A stretch of 64,000 nucleotides of DNA from Armatimonadota bacterium. Lineage in GTDB: Bacteria; Armatimonadota; DTGP01; JAKQQT01. The notes below the pieces were generated by a model. That model worked only from the letters and a program-made list of their open reading frames with translations, was not told where the DNA came from and did no database searches. The stretch is from assembly GCA_036504095.1 (NCBI GenBank), contig DASXVS010000026.1, positions 124,001 to 188,000 of the forward strand, written 5' to 3'. Numbering within the stretch: the stretch's first letter is position 1; every line of letters starts with the position of its first letter. Shown here piece after piece: positions 51,661 to 60,235 of the stretch. A program made the translations under genes and the position numbers.

Positions 51661-53841
51661 ATGGGAAGCGATCTGTATGAGGAGAGGTACTTCGCTGACG
51701 CCGGACTCTCTATGCCGTTCACCCGGCGGGAGTTTCTCAAGGCGCTTGGCGGTGGTGTGTTTATCCTGTTCGTGGGCGGCGATTTCCTGGCGGGAGACGC
51801 CTTCGCGCAGCGCCCGGGCGGGCGCCCTGCGATGCCGTCCGATTTCAATGCATTCCTCCGCATCGGCGAGGACGGCAGGGTGACGTGTTTCACCGGCAAA
51901 ATCGAGATGGGGCAGGGCATCATCACGTCGTTTACCCAGATGCTGGCTGACGAGCTGGATGTGTCGCCGGGTTCCATCGATATGGTCATGGGCGATACTG
52001 ACCTGACTCCCTGGGATGGCGGCACCCACGGCTCGATGTCCACACGCTTCTTCGGGCCGCCCCTGAGAGCCGCGGGAGCGGAAGCCAGGGCCGTTCTGCT
52101 CCAACTGGCCTCGGAACGTCTGAGCATACCGGTAGAGCAGTTGGACGTCGAAAACGGCATCGTCTTCGATCGAACCAGGAAAGAATCAAAGGTATCGTAC
52201 GCCGAACTGGCCAAAGGGAAACAAATCGTCAGGCACATGACGCCGGCCCCGGCCGTGAAGAAACCAGAGTCCTTCAAGGAGATCGGTAAACCAAAGACGA
52301 GGCGGGATGCCCTCGAGAAGGTCACCGGCAAGGCGAAATATGCCGGGGATATCCGGCCGGAAGGGATGCTGTACGCGAAGATCCTCCGGGCGCCCGCACA
52401 CAACGCGACGCTCAAGTCGGTCGACGTGTCCGGTGTAAGCGAGATCAAGGGCGCTCGAGTCGTAAGGGACGGCGATTTTATAGCCGTGCTCCACGAGCAT
52501 CCCGACGCCGCTGAACAGGCGCTCTCAAAGATCAAGGTGGAGTTCACGACTCCCCCACTTGACGTGGATGACGTGACCATCTTCGATCACCTGCTGAAAG
52601 TCGCCGGTACGGGCGACCAGTTATCCAGCGCAGGCGACCTGAAGAAGGGCGAGGCAAACGCGAAAACGGTGATCGAGAGCACTTTCCTGAACAGCTACGT
52701 CGCCCATGCGCCGATGGAGCCGCACACTGCGGTTGCCCAGGTGGATGGCAAGAAGACGACAGTCTGGGCATCCACCCAGGCGCCCTTCCCCGCCAGGGAC
52801 GAGGTCGCGCGGGCGCTTGGCTGCCCGCCGAACGACGTCCGCATCATCACTCCGTTCGTCGGCGGCGGCTTCGGCGGCAAAGGCCGAAACCTGCAGGTCG
52901 TCGAGGCGGCCCGCCTGGCGAAACTGGCCGGGAAGCCGGTCCAGGTCGCGTGGACTCGATCGGAGGAATTCTATGATGACAGCTTCCGCCCGGCAGCCAT
53001 CGTCAAGATTCGATCGGGCGTGACCGAAACCGGTGGCATCGCCTTCTGGGATTATCACGTATACTACGCCGGTTCGCGAGGCGCGGAGCACTTCTACAAC
53101 ATCCCCGACTACTCCACCGTCTCGGTCGGCTCGGGCTTCGGAACCTCCGCGGGTACCCACCCCTTCGCCACGGGAGCCTGGCGTGCGCCGGGCAACAACA
53201 CGAATACGTTCGCGAGGGAGTGCCAGACCGACATCTTGGCGGAGAAGGCCGGCATCGACCCCGTGGAGTTCCGGATGCGGAACCTGAAGGATGAGAAGCT
53301 GAAGGGCGTCCTCACCGCCGCCGCGAAGCAGTTCGGGTGGACGGCGGGGAAGCCTCCTGCTGGAAAGGGCTACGGCGTAGCGCTGGGGACCGATTCGGGG
53401 ACCGTCGTCGCGTCGATGGCGGAGGTTTCGGTAGACACGAAGACCGGCGACGTGAAGGTCAACCGGGTGGTCTGCGCGCAGGACATGGGCCTGGTGATCA
53501 ACCCCGAGGGGGCGCGGATTCAAATGGAGGGCTGCATCACAATGGGGCTCGGGTACGCGCTGACGGAGGAGGTCCGCTTCAAGGGCGGTGACGTACTGGA
53601 CCGGAATTTCGACACCTATCAGATTCCCCGGTTCTCATGGCTCCCGAAGATCGAGACGCTGTTTGTCGAGGACAAGAACGCACCCGCTCAGGGAGGCGGC
53701 GAGCCGGCGATCATCACGATGGGGGCCGTCGTCGCCAACGCCATCTTCTCCGCGACCGGCGTGCGGCTGTATCAGCTGCCGATGACGCCGCAGCGGATTC
53801 TGGATGCCCTCAAGAAGCGTACCGCGAAAGGGACAGCGTAA
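51661..53841 (+). CDS. Molybdenum hydroxylase large subunit (isoquinoline 1-oxidoreductase beta-like), Tat-exported
   Basis: The 726-residue protein binds the molybdopterin cofactor. It starts with a Tat motif (FTRREFLKALGGGVFILFVGGDFLAGDAFA), then has FTGKIEMGQGIITSFTQMLADEL, RRDALEKVTGKAKYAGDI, STFLNSYVAHAPMEPHTAVAQV, PFVGGGFGGKGRNLQVVEAARLA for the cofactor, GAWRAPGNNTNTFARECQTDILA, and GGGEPAIITMGAVVANAIF with the conserved catalytic glutamate. The family hydroxylates N-heterocycles or oxidises aldehydes; the substrate here is unknown. The gene order (small subunit, large subunit, pentapeptide-like protein, MocA, XdhC) links it to dedicated cofactor maturation. Electrons probably go to a periplasmic or membrane acceptor because there is no FAD subunit. 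Confidence 0.93.
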   Translation: MGSDLYEERYFADAGLSMPFTRREFLKALGGGVFILFVGGDFLAGDAFAQRPGGRPAMPSDFNAFLRIGEDGRVTCFTGKIEMGQGIITSFTQMLADELDVSPGSIDMVMGDTDLTPWDGGTHGSMSTRFFGPPLRAAGAEARAVLLQLASERLSIPVEQLDVENGIVFDRTRKESKVSYAELAKGKQIVRHMTPAPAVKKPESFKEIGKPKTRRDALEKVTGKAKYAGDIRPEGMLYAKILRAPAHNATLKSVDVSGVSEIKGARVVRDGDFIAVLHEHPDAAEQALSKIKVEFTTPPLDVDDVTIFDHLLKVAGTGDQLSSAGDLKKGEANAKTVIESTFLNSYVAHAPMEPHTAVAQVDGKKTTVWASTQAPFPARDEVARALGCPPNDVRIITPFVGGGFGGKGRNLQVVEAARLAKLAGKPVQVAWTRSEEFYDDSFRPAAIVKIRSGVTETGGIAFWDYHVYYAGSRGAEHFYNIPDYSTVSVGSGFGTSAGTHPFATGAWRAPGNNTNTFARECQTDILAEKAGIDPVEFRMRNLKDEKLKGVLTAAAKQFGWTAGKPPAGKGYGVALGTDSGTVVASMAEVSVDTKTGDVKVNRVVCAQDMGLVINPEGARIQMEGCITMGLGYALTEEVRFKGGDVLDRNFDTYQIPRFSWLPKIETLFVEDKNAPAQGGGEPAIITMGAVVANAIFSATGVRLYQLPMTPQRILDALKKRTAKGTA

Positions 53842-54176
53842 TGGAGCAGAGAAGCCCTGATGTTGAATCGCCCGGCGCCGGATCCGTAGGACAAACCGGC
53901 CGCGTGGCCGTTCGGTCGGCCGCGGTGCGCTCCGCGGCCGTGGGCTCCGCGGCCGTGGGCTCCGCGGCGACGGGCTCTGCCGCTGTTGGCGCAATCGCCA
54001 TCGGCGCGCTGGCAATCGGGGCCATGTCGCTGGGCGCGCTGGCCATCGGCGCCCTCGCTGTGGGACGGCTGGCCTTGCGCCGCGGTGTCATCAGGGAGCT
54101 GACCATTGGAGACCTGCGGGTTCGGCGACTGCGTGTGGAGGAACTCGAAGTGACCCGCCAGGTTTCGCCACAATGA
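53841..54176 (+). CDS. Pentapeptide-like alanine/glycine-rich protein in the hydroxylase operon
   Basis: The 111-residue protein starts at ATG 53841 within a TAATG one-base overlap with the large-subunit stop. After about 20 residues it consists of roughly 17 consecutive five-residue units, for example VAVRS AAVRS AAVGS, then IAIGA LAIGA MSLGA, then LTIGD LRVRR LRVEE LEVTR. The consensus is x-A-[VI]-G-[AS]. This is the pattern of a pentapeptide-type right-handed beta-helix, with small residues inside; the last five units become charged. No signal peptide or catalytic motif. I do not recognise a named function; its coupling to the hydroxylase suggests assembly or stability of that enzyme. Confidence 0.7.
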   Translation: MEQRSPDVESPGAGSVGQTGRVAVRSAAVRSAAVGSAAVGSAATGSAAVGAIAIGALAIGAMSLGALAIGALAVGRLALRRGVIRELTIGDLRVRRLRVEELEVTRQVSPQ

Positions 54177-54235
54177 TCCGCCTGGGCGCCATATGAACGC
54201 ATCTTCCGGGTTCACTGAACCAACCAGGCTCTGGA

Positions 54236-54853
54236 ATGACAACTGACACGGGCGGCGACTGCGGAGCCGTTGTGCTCGCCGCCGGGGCTGCCCGGCGATT
54301 TGGGCGCCCGAAACTGCTGATGCCGTTCGGCGAATCGACGGTCGTGGGCTCGGTCGTCCGTGCCCTGGCCTCGGCCGGCGTCGCTCCGATCGTCGTCGTC
54401 GCCGGTGCGGAGATCGAGGGGATACGACTGGCGCTCGCCGGCGAACCGGTCAAGGTCGTCTGCAATGCCAGCCCGGACGACGGGATGCTGTCCTCCATTC
54501 GCGCCGGCTTGGAGGCGCTGCCGGCGGTGCTTGGGCGTTTCCTCGTCGTACTCGGCGACCAGCCGCGGATTCGCGGGGAGGATATATCGCGCCTCATACG
54601 GGAACACGCCGCGAGCGGGAGCCCGGTCACGATTCCCGTGGTCGGCGGTAAACGCGGCCATCCGGTCGTTTTTATCGGCGCGTATCGCCGGCGTATCCTG
54701 GATCTGGCGGACGGGCTGACTCTCCGCGACCTGATGGAAGCCCACCGGGATGACATCATCGAGGTACCCTGTGATTTCGACGCCTATGTTCGCGATATAG
54801 ATACACGGGAGGATTATGAGCACGAGTTACGACAGTGGCACGCCGAGCGGTGA
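54236..54853 (+). CDS. mocA: Molybdenum cofactor cytidylyltransferase-like protein
   Basis: The 205-residue protein is a MobA-like NTP transferase: the nucleotide loop VVLAAGAARRFGRPKLLMPFGESTVVGSVV, then LVVLGDQPRIRGEDISRLI with the metal-binding aspartate, and GKRGHPVVF followed by LRDLMEAHRDDIIEVPCD. This fits MocA, which makes molybdopterin cytosine dinucleotide for xanthine-dehydrogenase-family enzymes, rather than MobA, which makes the guanine form. It follows the hydroxylase genes and overlaps xdhC by 38 bp. So the hydroxylase probably uses the cytosine dinucleotide cofactor. Confidence 0.88.
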   Translation: MTTDTGGDCGAVVLAAGAARRFGRPKLLMPFGESTVVGSVVRALASAGVAPIVVVAGAEIEGIRLALAGEPVKVVCNASPDDGMLSSIRAGLEALPAVLGRFLVVLGDQPRIRGEDISRLIREHAASGSPVTIPVVGGKRGHPVVFIGAYRRRILDLADGLTLRDLMEAHRDDIIEVPCDFDAYVRDIDTREDYEHELRQWHAER

Positions 54854-55898
54854 TCGAGGGGTCTTCGGCGAAATCATGGCCCTTCAATTGGCCGGACAGC
54901 GCGCGGCCCTTGCAGCGCCGGTCCGGCTCGCCGGGTCTTTGCCGTGCGCGGGGCAATCCAGGGTTCTGGTCAGGGAAGACAGCACCATCAAGGGAACGAT
55001 CGGCGGCGGCCTGCTCGAGGCGGCAGTACGGCGTCAGGCGGCGAAGGTCATTCAGGCGGGCGAGCCCTGCCTCCTGGAGTTCGAACTGACGCAGGACGAG
55101 GCTGCCGAGGCGGGGATGATCTGTGGCGGCGCATGCACGGTCCTCATTGAGCCGATCCAGCCCGGACGCGACGAAGACGTGAATTCGGCCGCTGCCGCCG
55201 CGGAGGCCGATGGAACCGGCATCACGATGATCACCGTCCTTCCCGAAAGCGGTGCCTATTGCAGACTAGCCCTGCTGCCGGACGGTGAACTGGTGGGATC
55301 GACGGGCCATCCCGAGATGGACGCGGCGCTGCGGCAGGAGGCGGAACGGCACGGGCTCGGTGAGGAGCCCCGACTCCTCACCGAGCCGTTACGGGCATGC
55401 ATTCAACGGGTCTCCCGCCGTCCGGACCTGTACATTTTCGGGGCCGGCCACGTCGCGGTACCGGTCGCGCACATCGCGGCGCTCGCCGGTTTCCGCATTA
55501 CGGTCGTGGACGATCGCGCCGAGTTCGCCGATCCACAACGTTTCCCGCGAGCCGACGGCGTGATGAGCCTGTCGGTGGATGAAGCGTTCAGCGGGCTGCC
55601 TATCGATTCCGCCGCCTTCGTGATCGCCATCACGCGAGGGCATTTCCTGGACGAGGACGTCGTCGCCCACGCCCTGCAGACCCCCGCCCGGTACATCGGG
55701 ATGATCGGAAGCCGGCGAAAAGTGGCGACGGTCTTCGACCGGCTCCGCGAACGGGGATTTGACGAGGCGGATATCGCGCGGATCCACGCCCCGATTGGAA
55801 TCGACATCGGCGCCGAAACCGTTGATGAGATCGCGATCAGCATCGTTGCCGAGATCGTATCCGTGCGCCGCGGCCTGGACATTCGGCGCAGCGCCTGA
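54816..55898 (+). CDS. xdhC: XdhC-family molybdenum hydroxylase maturation factor
   Basis: XdhC proteins bind the cofactor, help its sulfuration, and insert it into molybdenum hydroxylases. The 360-residue protein has both domains: the N-terminal XdhC part (QRAALAAPVRLAGSLPCAGQSRVLVREDSTIKGTIGGGLLEAAV, then MICGGACTVLIEPI with its cysteines) and the C-terminal Rossmann-like part (DLYIFGAGHVAVPVAHIAALAGFRITVVDDRAEFA, then AFVIAITRGHFLDEDVVAHALQTPARYIGMIGSRRKVATVFDRLRERGF, and HAPIGIDIGAETVDEIAISIVAEIVSVRRG). Start ATG 54816 lies inside mocA. This is the last gene of the molybdenum region. Confidence 0.93.
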   Translation: MSTSYDSGTPSGDRGVFGEIMALQLAGQRAALAAPVRLAGSLPCAGQSRVLVREDSTIKGTIGGGLLEAAVRRQAAKVIQAGEPCLLEFELTQDEAAEAGMICGGACTVLIEPIQPGRDEDVNSAAAAAEADGTGITMITVLPESGAYCRLALLPDGELVGSTGHPEMDAALRQEAERHGLGEEPRLLTEPLRACIQRVSRRPDLYIFGAGHVAVPVAHIAALAGFRITVVDDRAEFADPQRFPRADGVMSLSVDEAFSGLPIDSAAFVIAITRGHFLDEDVVAHALQTPARYIGMIGSRRKVATVFDRLRERGFDEADIARIHAPIGIDIGAETVDEIAISIVAEIVSVRRGLDIRRSA

Positions 55899-55973
55899 AA
55901 GGGGCAGATCGCCCGCCGGGACGTGCAGAGCCCTTAGCGGCGCCCGACCACTCGACGTCCCCTGTCGGTTGGC

Positions 55974-57893
55974 TCAGGGGTTCGTTTCGAGGCCGCTCAG
56001 CTTGCGGGCGATTGCAATGGCGTCCGAGAGGTCGATGGTCGCCGCGCCGGCACCTGTGGCGGCATTCAGGCGGGCGAGGTCGGCGCTGGTCGCTTTGTAC
56101 GCGCCGCCGGCGATGGCCAGCGCCCGTGAAAGCTCCACCGTGCTGAACGCCGGGGACAACAGATTCAAAGACCACTGCTGGCCAAAGCCATCCCAGTAAT
56201 CCCAACTCTCTACGAGGGCGCCGCTGGCGGTGGAAATGCCCTCAACATCCATGGCCTTGTTGAGGTTGTTTTTCGGCGCGATCTTGTACCAGCCGTCCCC
56301 CATCGGGATCAGGTACCAGCGCTGCGCCGGGCCGCCGCTGTTGTCCTGCAACCGAAGTTTGGTGCCGTTGTCGGTTATTCCTGAGGGCAATTCGACGCAG
56401 CGATTGCCGGCGAGTGCGGTGCGGATGCGGTAAGTCCCGTCGGTCTGCAGGTCGAGAAAGAACCTCTGTTCATCGGCTCCAGAATAGCTGCGGGTCGCGA
56501 TATCGATCTGGGCGCCGTTGTTGGGGTCGGCGTTCTTCACATCCAGCGCCGTGCCCGGAGCATGGCGAGGAGACAGGCGATAAACGCCGTTGGGCACGTC
56601 TGTGCTGTAGACCGTCTGCTGAAAAGTATGAATACCCATATCGCGGCGAAGGGCCGCGACCATCAGGACGTTGCGGCGACGGTTTTCCGGGCTATCCTCG
56701 TTGTCGTAGTTCAGACCATAAGGCCAGAAGTGCATTGAATCGCCATTCAGGACTCTGGGGCCACCCTCCAACGCGGAAAGCTGGGCATTGGCGTATTGGC
56801 CCGTCCACGCCCCGCCAATCATCAGTTCACCCCAACGGCCGATGGTGCCGGCGCCCATGCAGTGGCTCAACTCATGAATCGCCACCCGCGAATTGTAGGA
56901 GCCGCCGAAGCGGATGTTCCCATCGTAGCTTGCGTCGGCGGTCGGCGTGCCGGGGCTGTTATTGGCGATTACCTGCTTGTCGAAGAGGCCGAGAGAGTTG
57001 TACAGCGTCACAGCAGTGTCCATCGAATCGATGATGGCCTGACGCCGGTTGGGATCGATGCCGTCATACCCCCACCCCAGGTTCCAGGTGAGGCGATTGC
57101 GGTTGACTTTTCGGATGATGACCGCCTGGGCGACCGCGTTCAGCCCCGCGAAACTTGGCCCGCTGGGCATCGCGTCGAAGGTTGCGCGGACAGCGGCGCC
57201 AAAGTAGACGGAGCGCCCCAGCATTTCGCGAAGACGCTGTTCCTCCTCGCCATTAAGCAGGCTGTTGCCGGACGACGCCAGTATCTGCTGGATGCGGGCC
57301 GACCGGTCTGACTGATCCAGCATGCGCGCTGTGTCGTGAATCAGAACGCCATCGAGGTAGCATCGGATATCGCTGCCTGAGAGCTGGACGCGAATGTCAT
57401 ACCAGCGCCCTGTCTCGATTGTGCCCGCGACCCAGGGGGCTGAAACACCGGCCATTTCGAGCCCGTGATACGCATTCCCCCACCCGCCGATGTTCCACCA
57501 GGATTTGACGGCGCCTCCCGGCGAACCGAAAACAACCACGAAGCCCTCGCTGCCGCTGATCTTGCGCGCCTTGAGTGTGAGGGTGTAGTTGGTCCACGCT
57601 GTGCTTCCCACGGTTGCCAGAGCGGGCGTGCTACTCCCGGTCTGGCGCAGGGAACCGTCCTGGATCTGCCATGTTCCGCCGGAAGTCGTCCAGCCGGGCA
57701 TCCCCGATGAGAAATCGCTCTGGTACAGAGTCTGCGTTCCACTGACAACTTTGACGTTGGCGAACTCCGCCTGAGTATTCCACGTGCCCACGCCAATGAG
57801 CCCCGTTATCGGGCCGGCGATCGCCGCGTTCCCGATGAGCACGCTCGCCGCCATCAGGGCGCAGAGCAGCAGCAACTTGGTATGTCTGCCCAA
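55974..57893 (-). CDS. Secreted protein with CBM-like module, HELSH peptidase-like domain, ricin-type lectin and dockerin-like tail
   Basis: The 639-residue protein has a signal peptide (LLLLCALMAASVLIGNAAIAG). Residues about 30-190 carry a module also found in the GH51 enzyme at 9326 (GTWNTQAEFANVKVVSG, YTLTLKARKISGSEGFVVVFG, AGTIETGRWYDIRVQLSGSDIRCYLDGVLIHD). The centre has RVAIHELSHCMGAGTIGRWGELM, a zinc-peptidase-like HExxH but without the usual third histidine at the metzincin position, and SMHFWPYGLNYDNE further on. A ricin-B-type lectin follows (RLSPRHAPGTALDVKNADPNNGAQI, GPAQRWYLIPMGDGWYKIAPKNNLNKAMDVEG). The C-terminus (LARLNAATGAGAATIDLSDAIAIARKLSGLETNP) matches other dockerin-like tails here. 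Catalytic activity is not proven. Confidence 0.75.
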   Translation of the reverse strand: MGRHTKLLLLCALMAASVLIGNAAIAGPITGLIGVGTWNTQAEFANVKVVSGTQTLYQSDFSSGMPGWTTSGGTWQIQDGSLRQTGSSTPALATVGSTAWTNYTLTLKARKISGSEGFVVVFGSPGGAVKSWWNIGGWGNAYHGLEMAGVSAPWVAGTIETGRWYDIRVQLSGSDIRCYLDGVLIHDTARMLDQSDRSARIQQILASSGNSLLNGEEEQRLREMLGRSVYFGAAVRATFDAMPSGPSFAGLNAVAQAVIIRKVNRNRLTWNLGWGYDGIDPNRRQAIIDSMDTAVTLYNSLGLFDKQVIANNSPGTPTADASYDGNIRFGGSYNSRVAIHELSHCMGAGTIGRWGELMIGGAWTGQYANAQLSALEGGPRVLNGDSMHFWPYGLNYDNEDSPENRRRNVLMVAALRRDMGIHTFQQTVYSTDVPNGVYRLSPRHAPGTALDVKNADPNNGAQIDIATRSYSGADEQRFFLDLQTDGTYRIRTALAGNRCVELPSGITDNGTKLRLQDNSGGPAQRWYLIPMGDGWYKIAPKNNLNKAMDVEGISTASGALVESWDYWDGFGQQWSLNLLSPAFSTVELSRALAIAGGAYKATSADLARLNAATGAGAATIDLSDAIAIARKLSGLETNP

Positions 57894-58097
57894 ATCAGAT
57901 CTCCCAATTTCGTATCGAATCAGCCCGCTCGCATCGAAGCCGGCTTCAATCGGGTATCCGTGACGAAGTGCAGCGGGAAAGGTCCGCCCATCACGGTTTC
58001 AGTATAGCAACGGGCCTGTATCTAACAAGCCGCCCGGAGCCTCCGCGGCCAACGATGCCCTCAGGAATGCCCGGGGACTGCGGACCGCGGCACGAGG

Positions 58098-59021
58098 TCA
58101 GGTCCGAATGCTCGGGACCAGGACGTTCAGCACGTGCGGGTAAATGACAAACTCGACCGGTGTCGTGCCCACGACCTCTCCGTCTACGAGGACGGGCGCC
58201 GGCGCGTCGGTCTCGATGAGAACGTGCTGCCCGCGCAGCATCGTGACCTTCGGATGGGTGGTGTGGGCGCCCTTGAACACGCTGGGGAATGCGCGAATGA
58301 ATTCGATAGCGCCCACATCGGCGAGGAGGACGATGTCGAACAGGCCATCGTCGATCACCGCGTCGGGCGCGATTCGCATCCCGCCACCATAGGTGGACGT
58401 GTTCGCCACGGAGCAGAGCATTGCACGGCGCTCGAATCTCTCGCCGTCCACGGTGATCCGCATGGGAACGGCGCGATAGGTGAGCAGACACTGAAGCACA
58501 GCGACGATGTAGGCGGACCTTCCGCGGAAAAACCGGAATCCGCGGTTCACCCGCGCCGCCACAGCGGCATCAAATCCGCACCCGGCAACATTGTGGAACC
58601 ACCGGCCCTGAACTTGGCCAAGGTCCAGCGCCTGCGGCGCGCCGTGGAAGATGGTCTGCACAGCCAATTCCAGGTCTGTCCCGAGTCCGAGGTGGCGCGC
58701 AAAATCGTTGCCGGTTCCCAGCGGCAGAACGGCGAGGGTTGCCCCTGTCCCGACCAGGCCGTTGACCACCTCGCTGATGGTTCCGTCGCCACCCGCCGCA
58801 GCCACGATGGACGCGCCCGATTCCGCGGCGTCCCGCGCGCACCGCGCCCCATCGCCGGGCCCCCTCGTCTCAACCATCTCCACGCTGAACCGCGACTCAT
58901 CGCAGGCCCGGGCAAGGCTCTTCCTGAGCCTTGCCAGATTCGCTGCGCCGGACCCGCGCCCGGACACCGGATTGAGAACAACGACTACCCTGGTTCGCTC
59001 CGGGTCGTCTTCCATGCACAC
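58098..59021 (-). CDS. Diacylglycerol kinase / YegS-like lipid kinase
   Basis: The roughly 307-residue protein is a DAGK-catalytic-domain lipid kinase. It shows VVVVLNPVSGRGSGAANLARL at the N-terminus, the nucleotide-binding AAAGGDGTISEVVNGLVG, LPLGTGNDFARHLGLGTDLE, and the C-terminal VANTSTYGGGMRIAPDAVIDDGLFDIVLL. Likely substrates are diacylglycerol or a related membrane lipid. Start choice is uncertain: GTG 59021 has GGAGGG 8 nt upstream, ATG 59015 and ATG 59039 are alternatives, and the frame stays open to 59237 through the tRNA fragment. Confidence 0.88.
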   Translation of the reverse strand: MCMEDDPERTRVVVVLNPVSGRGSGAANLARLRKSLARACDESRFSVEMVETRGPGDGARCARDAAESGASIVAAAGGDGTISEVVNGLVGTGATLAVLPLGTGNDFARHLGLGTDLELAVQTIFHGAPQALDLGQVQGRWFHNVAGCGFDAAVAARVNRGFRFFRGRSAYIVAVLQCLLTYRAVPMRITVDGERFERRAMLCSVANTSTYGGGMRIAPDAVIDDGLFDIVLLADVGAIEFIRAFPSVFKGAHTTHPKVTMLRGQHVLIETDAPAPVLVDGEVVGTTPVEFVIYPHVLNVLVPSIRT

Positions 59022-59165
59022 TGCCTGCGCCCTCCGCATGAATTCCCATCCAGCGGGACAGCCCGCCGCCGCCGGACCAAATTGATCTTGAGTGGAGTAT
59101 ACAGCATGCGATCTCGGCCAGTCGATAACCCAGCAGTGGTTGAATCCACGCTGGGTTAACTCTCT

Positions 59166-59211
59166 GGCGCCCCGGGCAGGAATCGAACCTGCGACCCACT
59201 GCTTGGAAGGC
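59166..59211 (-). repeat. tRNA-Arg 3'-half fragment (att-like site)
   Basis: On the minus strand the piece runs from the anticodon loop (CTTCCAA, where the intact tRNA has CTTCTAA) through variable loop, T arm, acceptor 3' strand and encoded CCA. Upstream sequence cannot form the 5' acceptor or the D arm, and the anticodon stem does not pair, so it is not a functional tRNA. Confidence 0.85.
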
Positions 59212-59337
59212 GTCCGATTCAGACCCACACCCTCCAAGCGTGATCAGAACCCCGTAGCTGCTATAAGTTTTCGCGCCTTGTCTCGGAGGGGGTTTCAAGG
59301 TTTTCGCGTCCAGGGTGAGCGGGTAGTTTTCGTGTCG

Positions 59338-59793
59338 TCACGGAAAGTAGGTCCATCGGCCTTCTTCGTCAGGGGTGTCGTCTTGGCGGCGGAGTTTCTC
59401 GATTGAGCGAACGTAACCCGCGGCTTCAGCTTCCGTCCGGGACATGAATTTGCCGCGAATTGATCGCCCGAATCGTCGGGATCCGGGGTAGTAGTAGACT
59501 CCGGAATCCGTGTTTACCCAAACGGTTCCGGGTGGATACGTTAAATGCTGAACGGCTTCGTCTGCGCGCGCTACGGAAGGCGGTGTGCCGACTGCAAAAA
59601 GGGAAACGCCGGCCAGCGCCGCCACTCCGGCATAGACACCAACCCATTGATGGCGTCGCAGGAAGTAACGCCATTCCTCCCGTTCCCGCCAACGTTGGAA
59701 CAAGAACCAAGGGCTGACACAGAGGATCACCGCGAGAACTGGCCCGCACCAAAAAAGGGCAAACATCGAAAGCATGTAAATCCATTCGCTCAT
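59338..59793 (-). CDS. Small membrane protein with C-terminal VWVNTxSGVYYYPGSR motif
   Basis: The 151-residue protein starts at ATG 59793 with GGAG 6 nt upstream. Two hydrophobic segments (LSMFALFWCGPVLAVILCVSPWFLF and VGVYAGVAALAGVSLFAVG) are separated by a basic stretch (RWREREEWRYFLRRHQW). The C-terminal part, VWVNTDSGVYYYPGSRRFGRSIRGKFMSRTEAEAAGY, is a small module seen in many exported bacterial proteins, where it ends in E-A-x-A-x-G-Y/F. Its function is unknown. It is the only clear gene between the two tRNA-derived repeats and could be cargo of a former element. GC content of the surroundings is lower than that of neighbouring genes. Confidence 0.7.
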   Translation of the reverse strand: MSEWIYMLSMFALFWCGPVLAVILCVSPWFLFQRWREREEWRYFLRRHQWVGVYAGVAALAGVSLFAVGTPPSVARADEAVQHLTYPPGTVWVNTDSGVYYYPGSRRFGRSIRGKFMSRTEAEAAGYVRSIEKLRRQDDTPDEEGRWTYFP

Positions 59794-60116
59794 CGCTCAC
59801 TCCTCCGCGCTGGTCGCGCGACGCAAAGTTGTTCCCCGCCTCGTGGCGGTCCTTCTCAGACACGCGCAGCGCCTCGGCGTAAATCTCGCGGCTTCTCGCC
59901 GCCTTGCCTTCGCTCGCCAGGTGCCTGTCGAACGAGACGGACTGCGTCTCAAGCGTGAATTCCCCACTCTGAACCGGGTGGTTACGTGGCATTGATGGTT
60001 TTCGCTCTGTGTCTCTGGCCTTGCCTAAGCTTTTAGAGCCGTGGGCCTGCGAATATTACCAAGACACCTGGCAATAACGTCCTTTTCCGTGGGATTTCGT
60101 GCTCAAGAGTGCTCTC

Positions 60117-60192
<76 letters not shown>

Positions 60193-60235
60193 TCGCAACC
60201 TTTCCATTATACTACACAACAACCATACTCAGTCA

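Noticed and set aside
59166-59240. Functional tRNA-Gly(UCC)
   Set aside because: The anticodon triplet would fit Gly, but the 5' acceptor strand, D arm and anticodon-stem pairing are missing and the discriminator base is that of the neighbouring tRNA-Arg.
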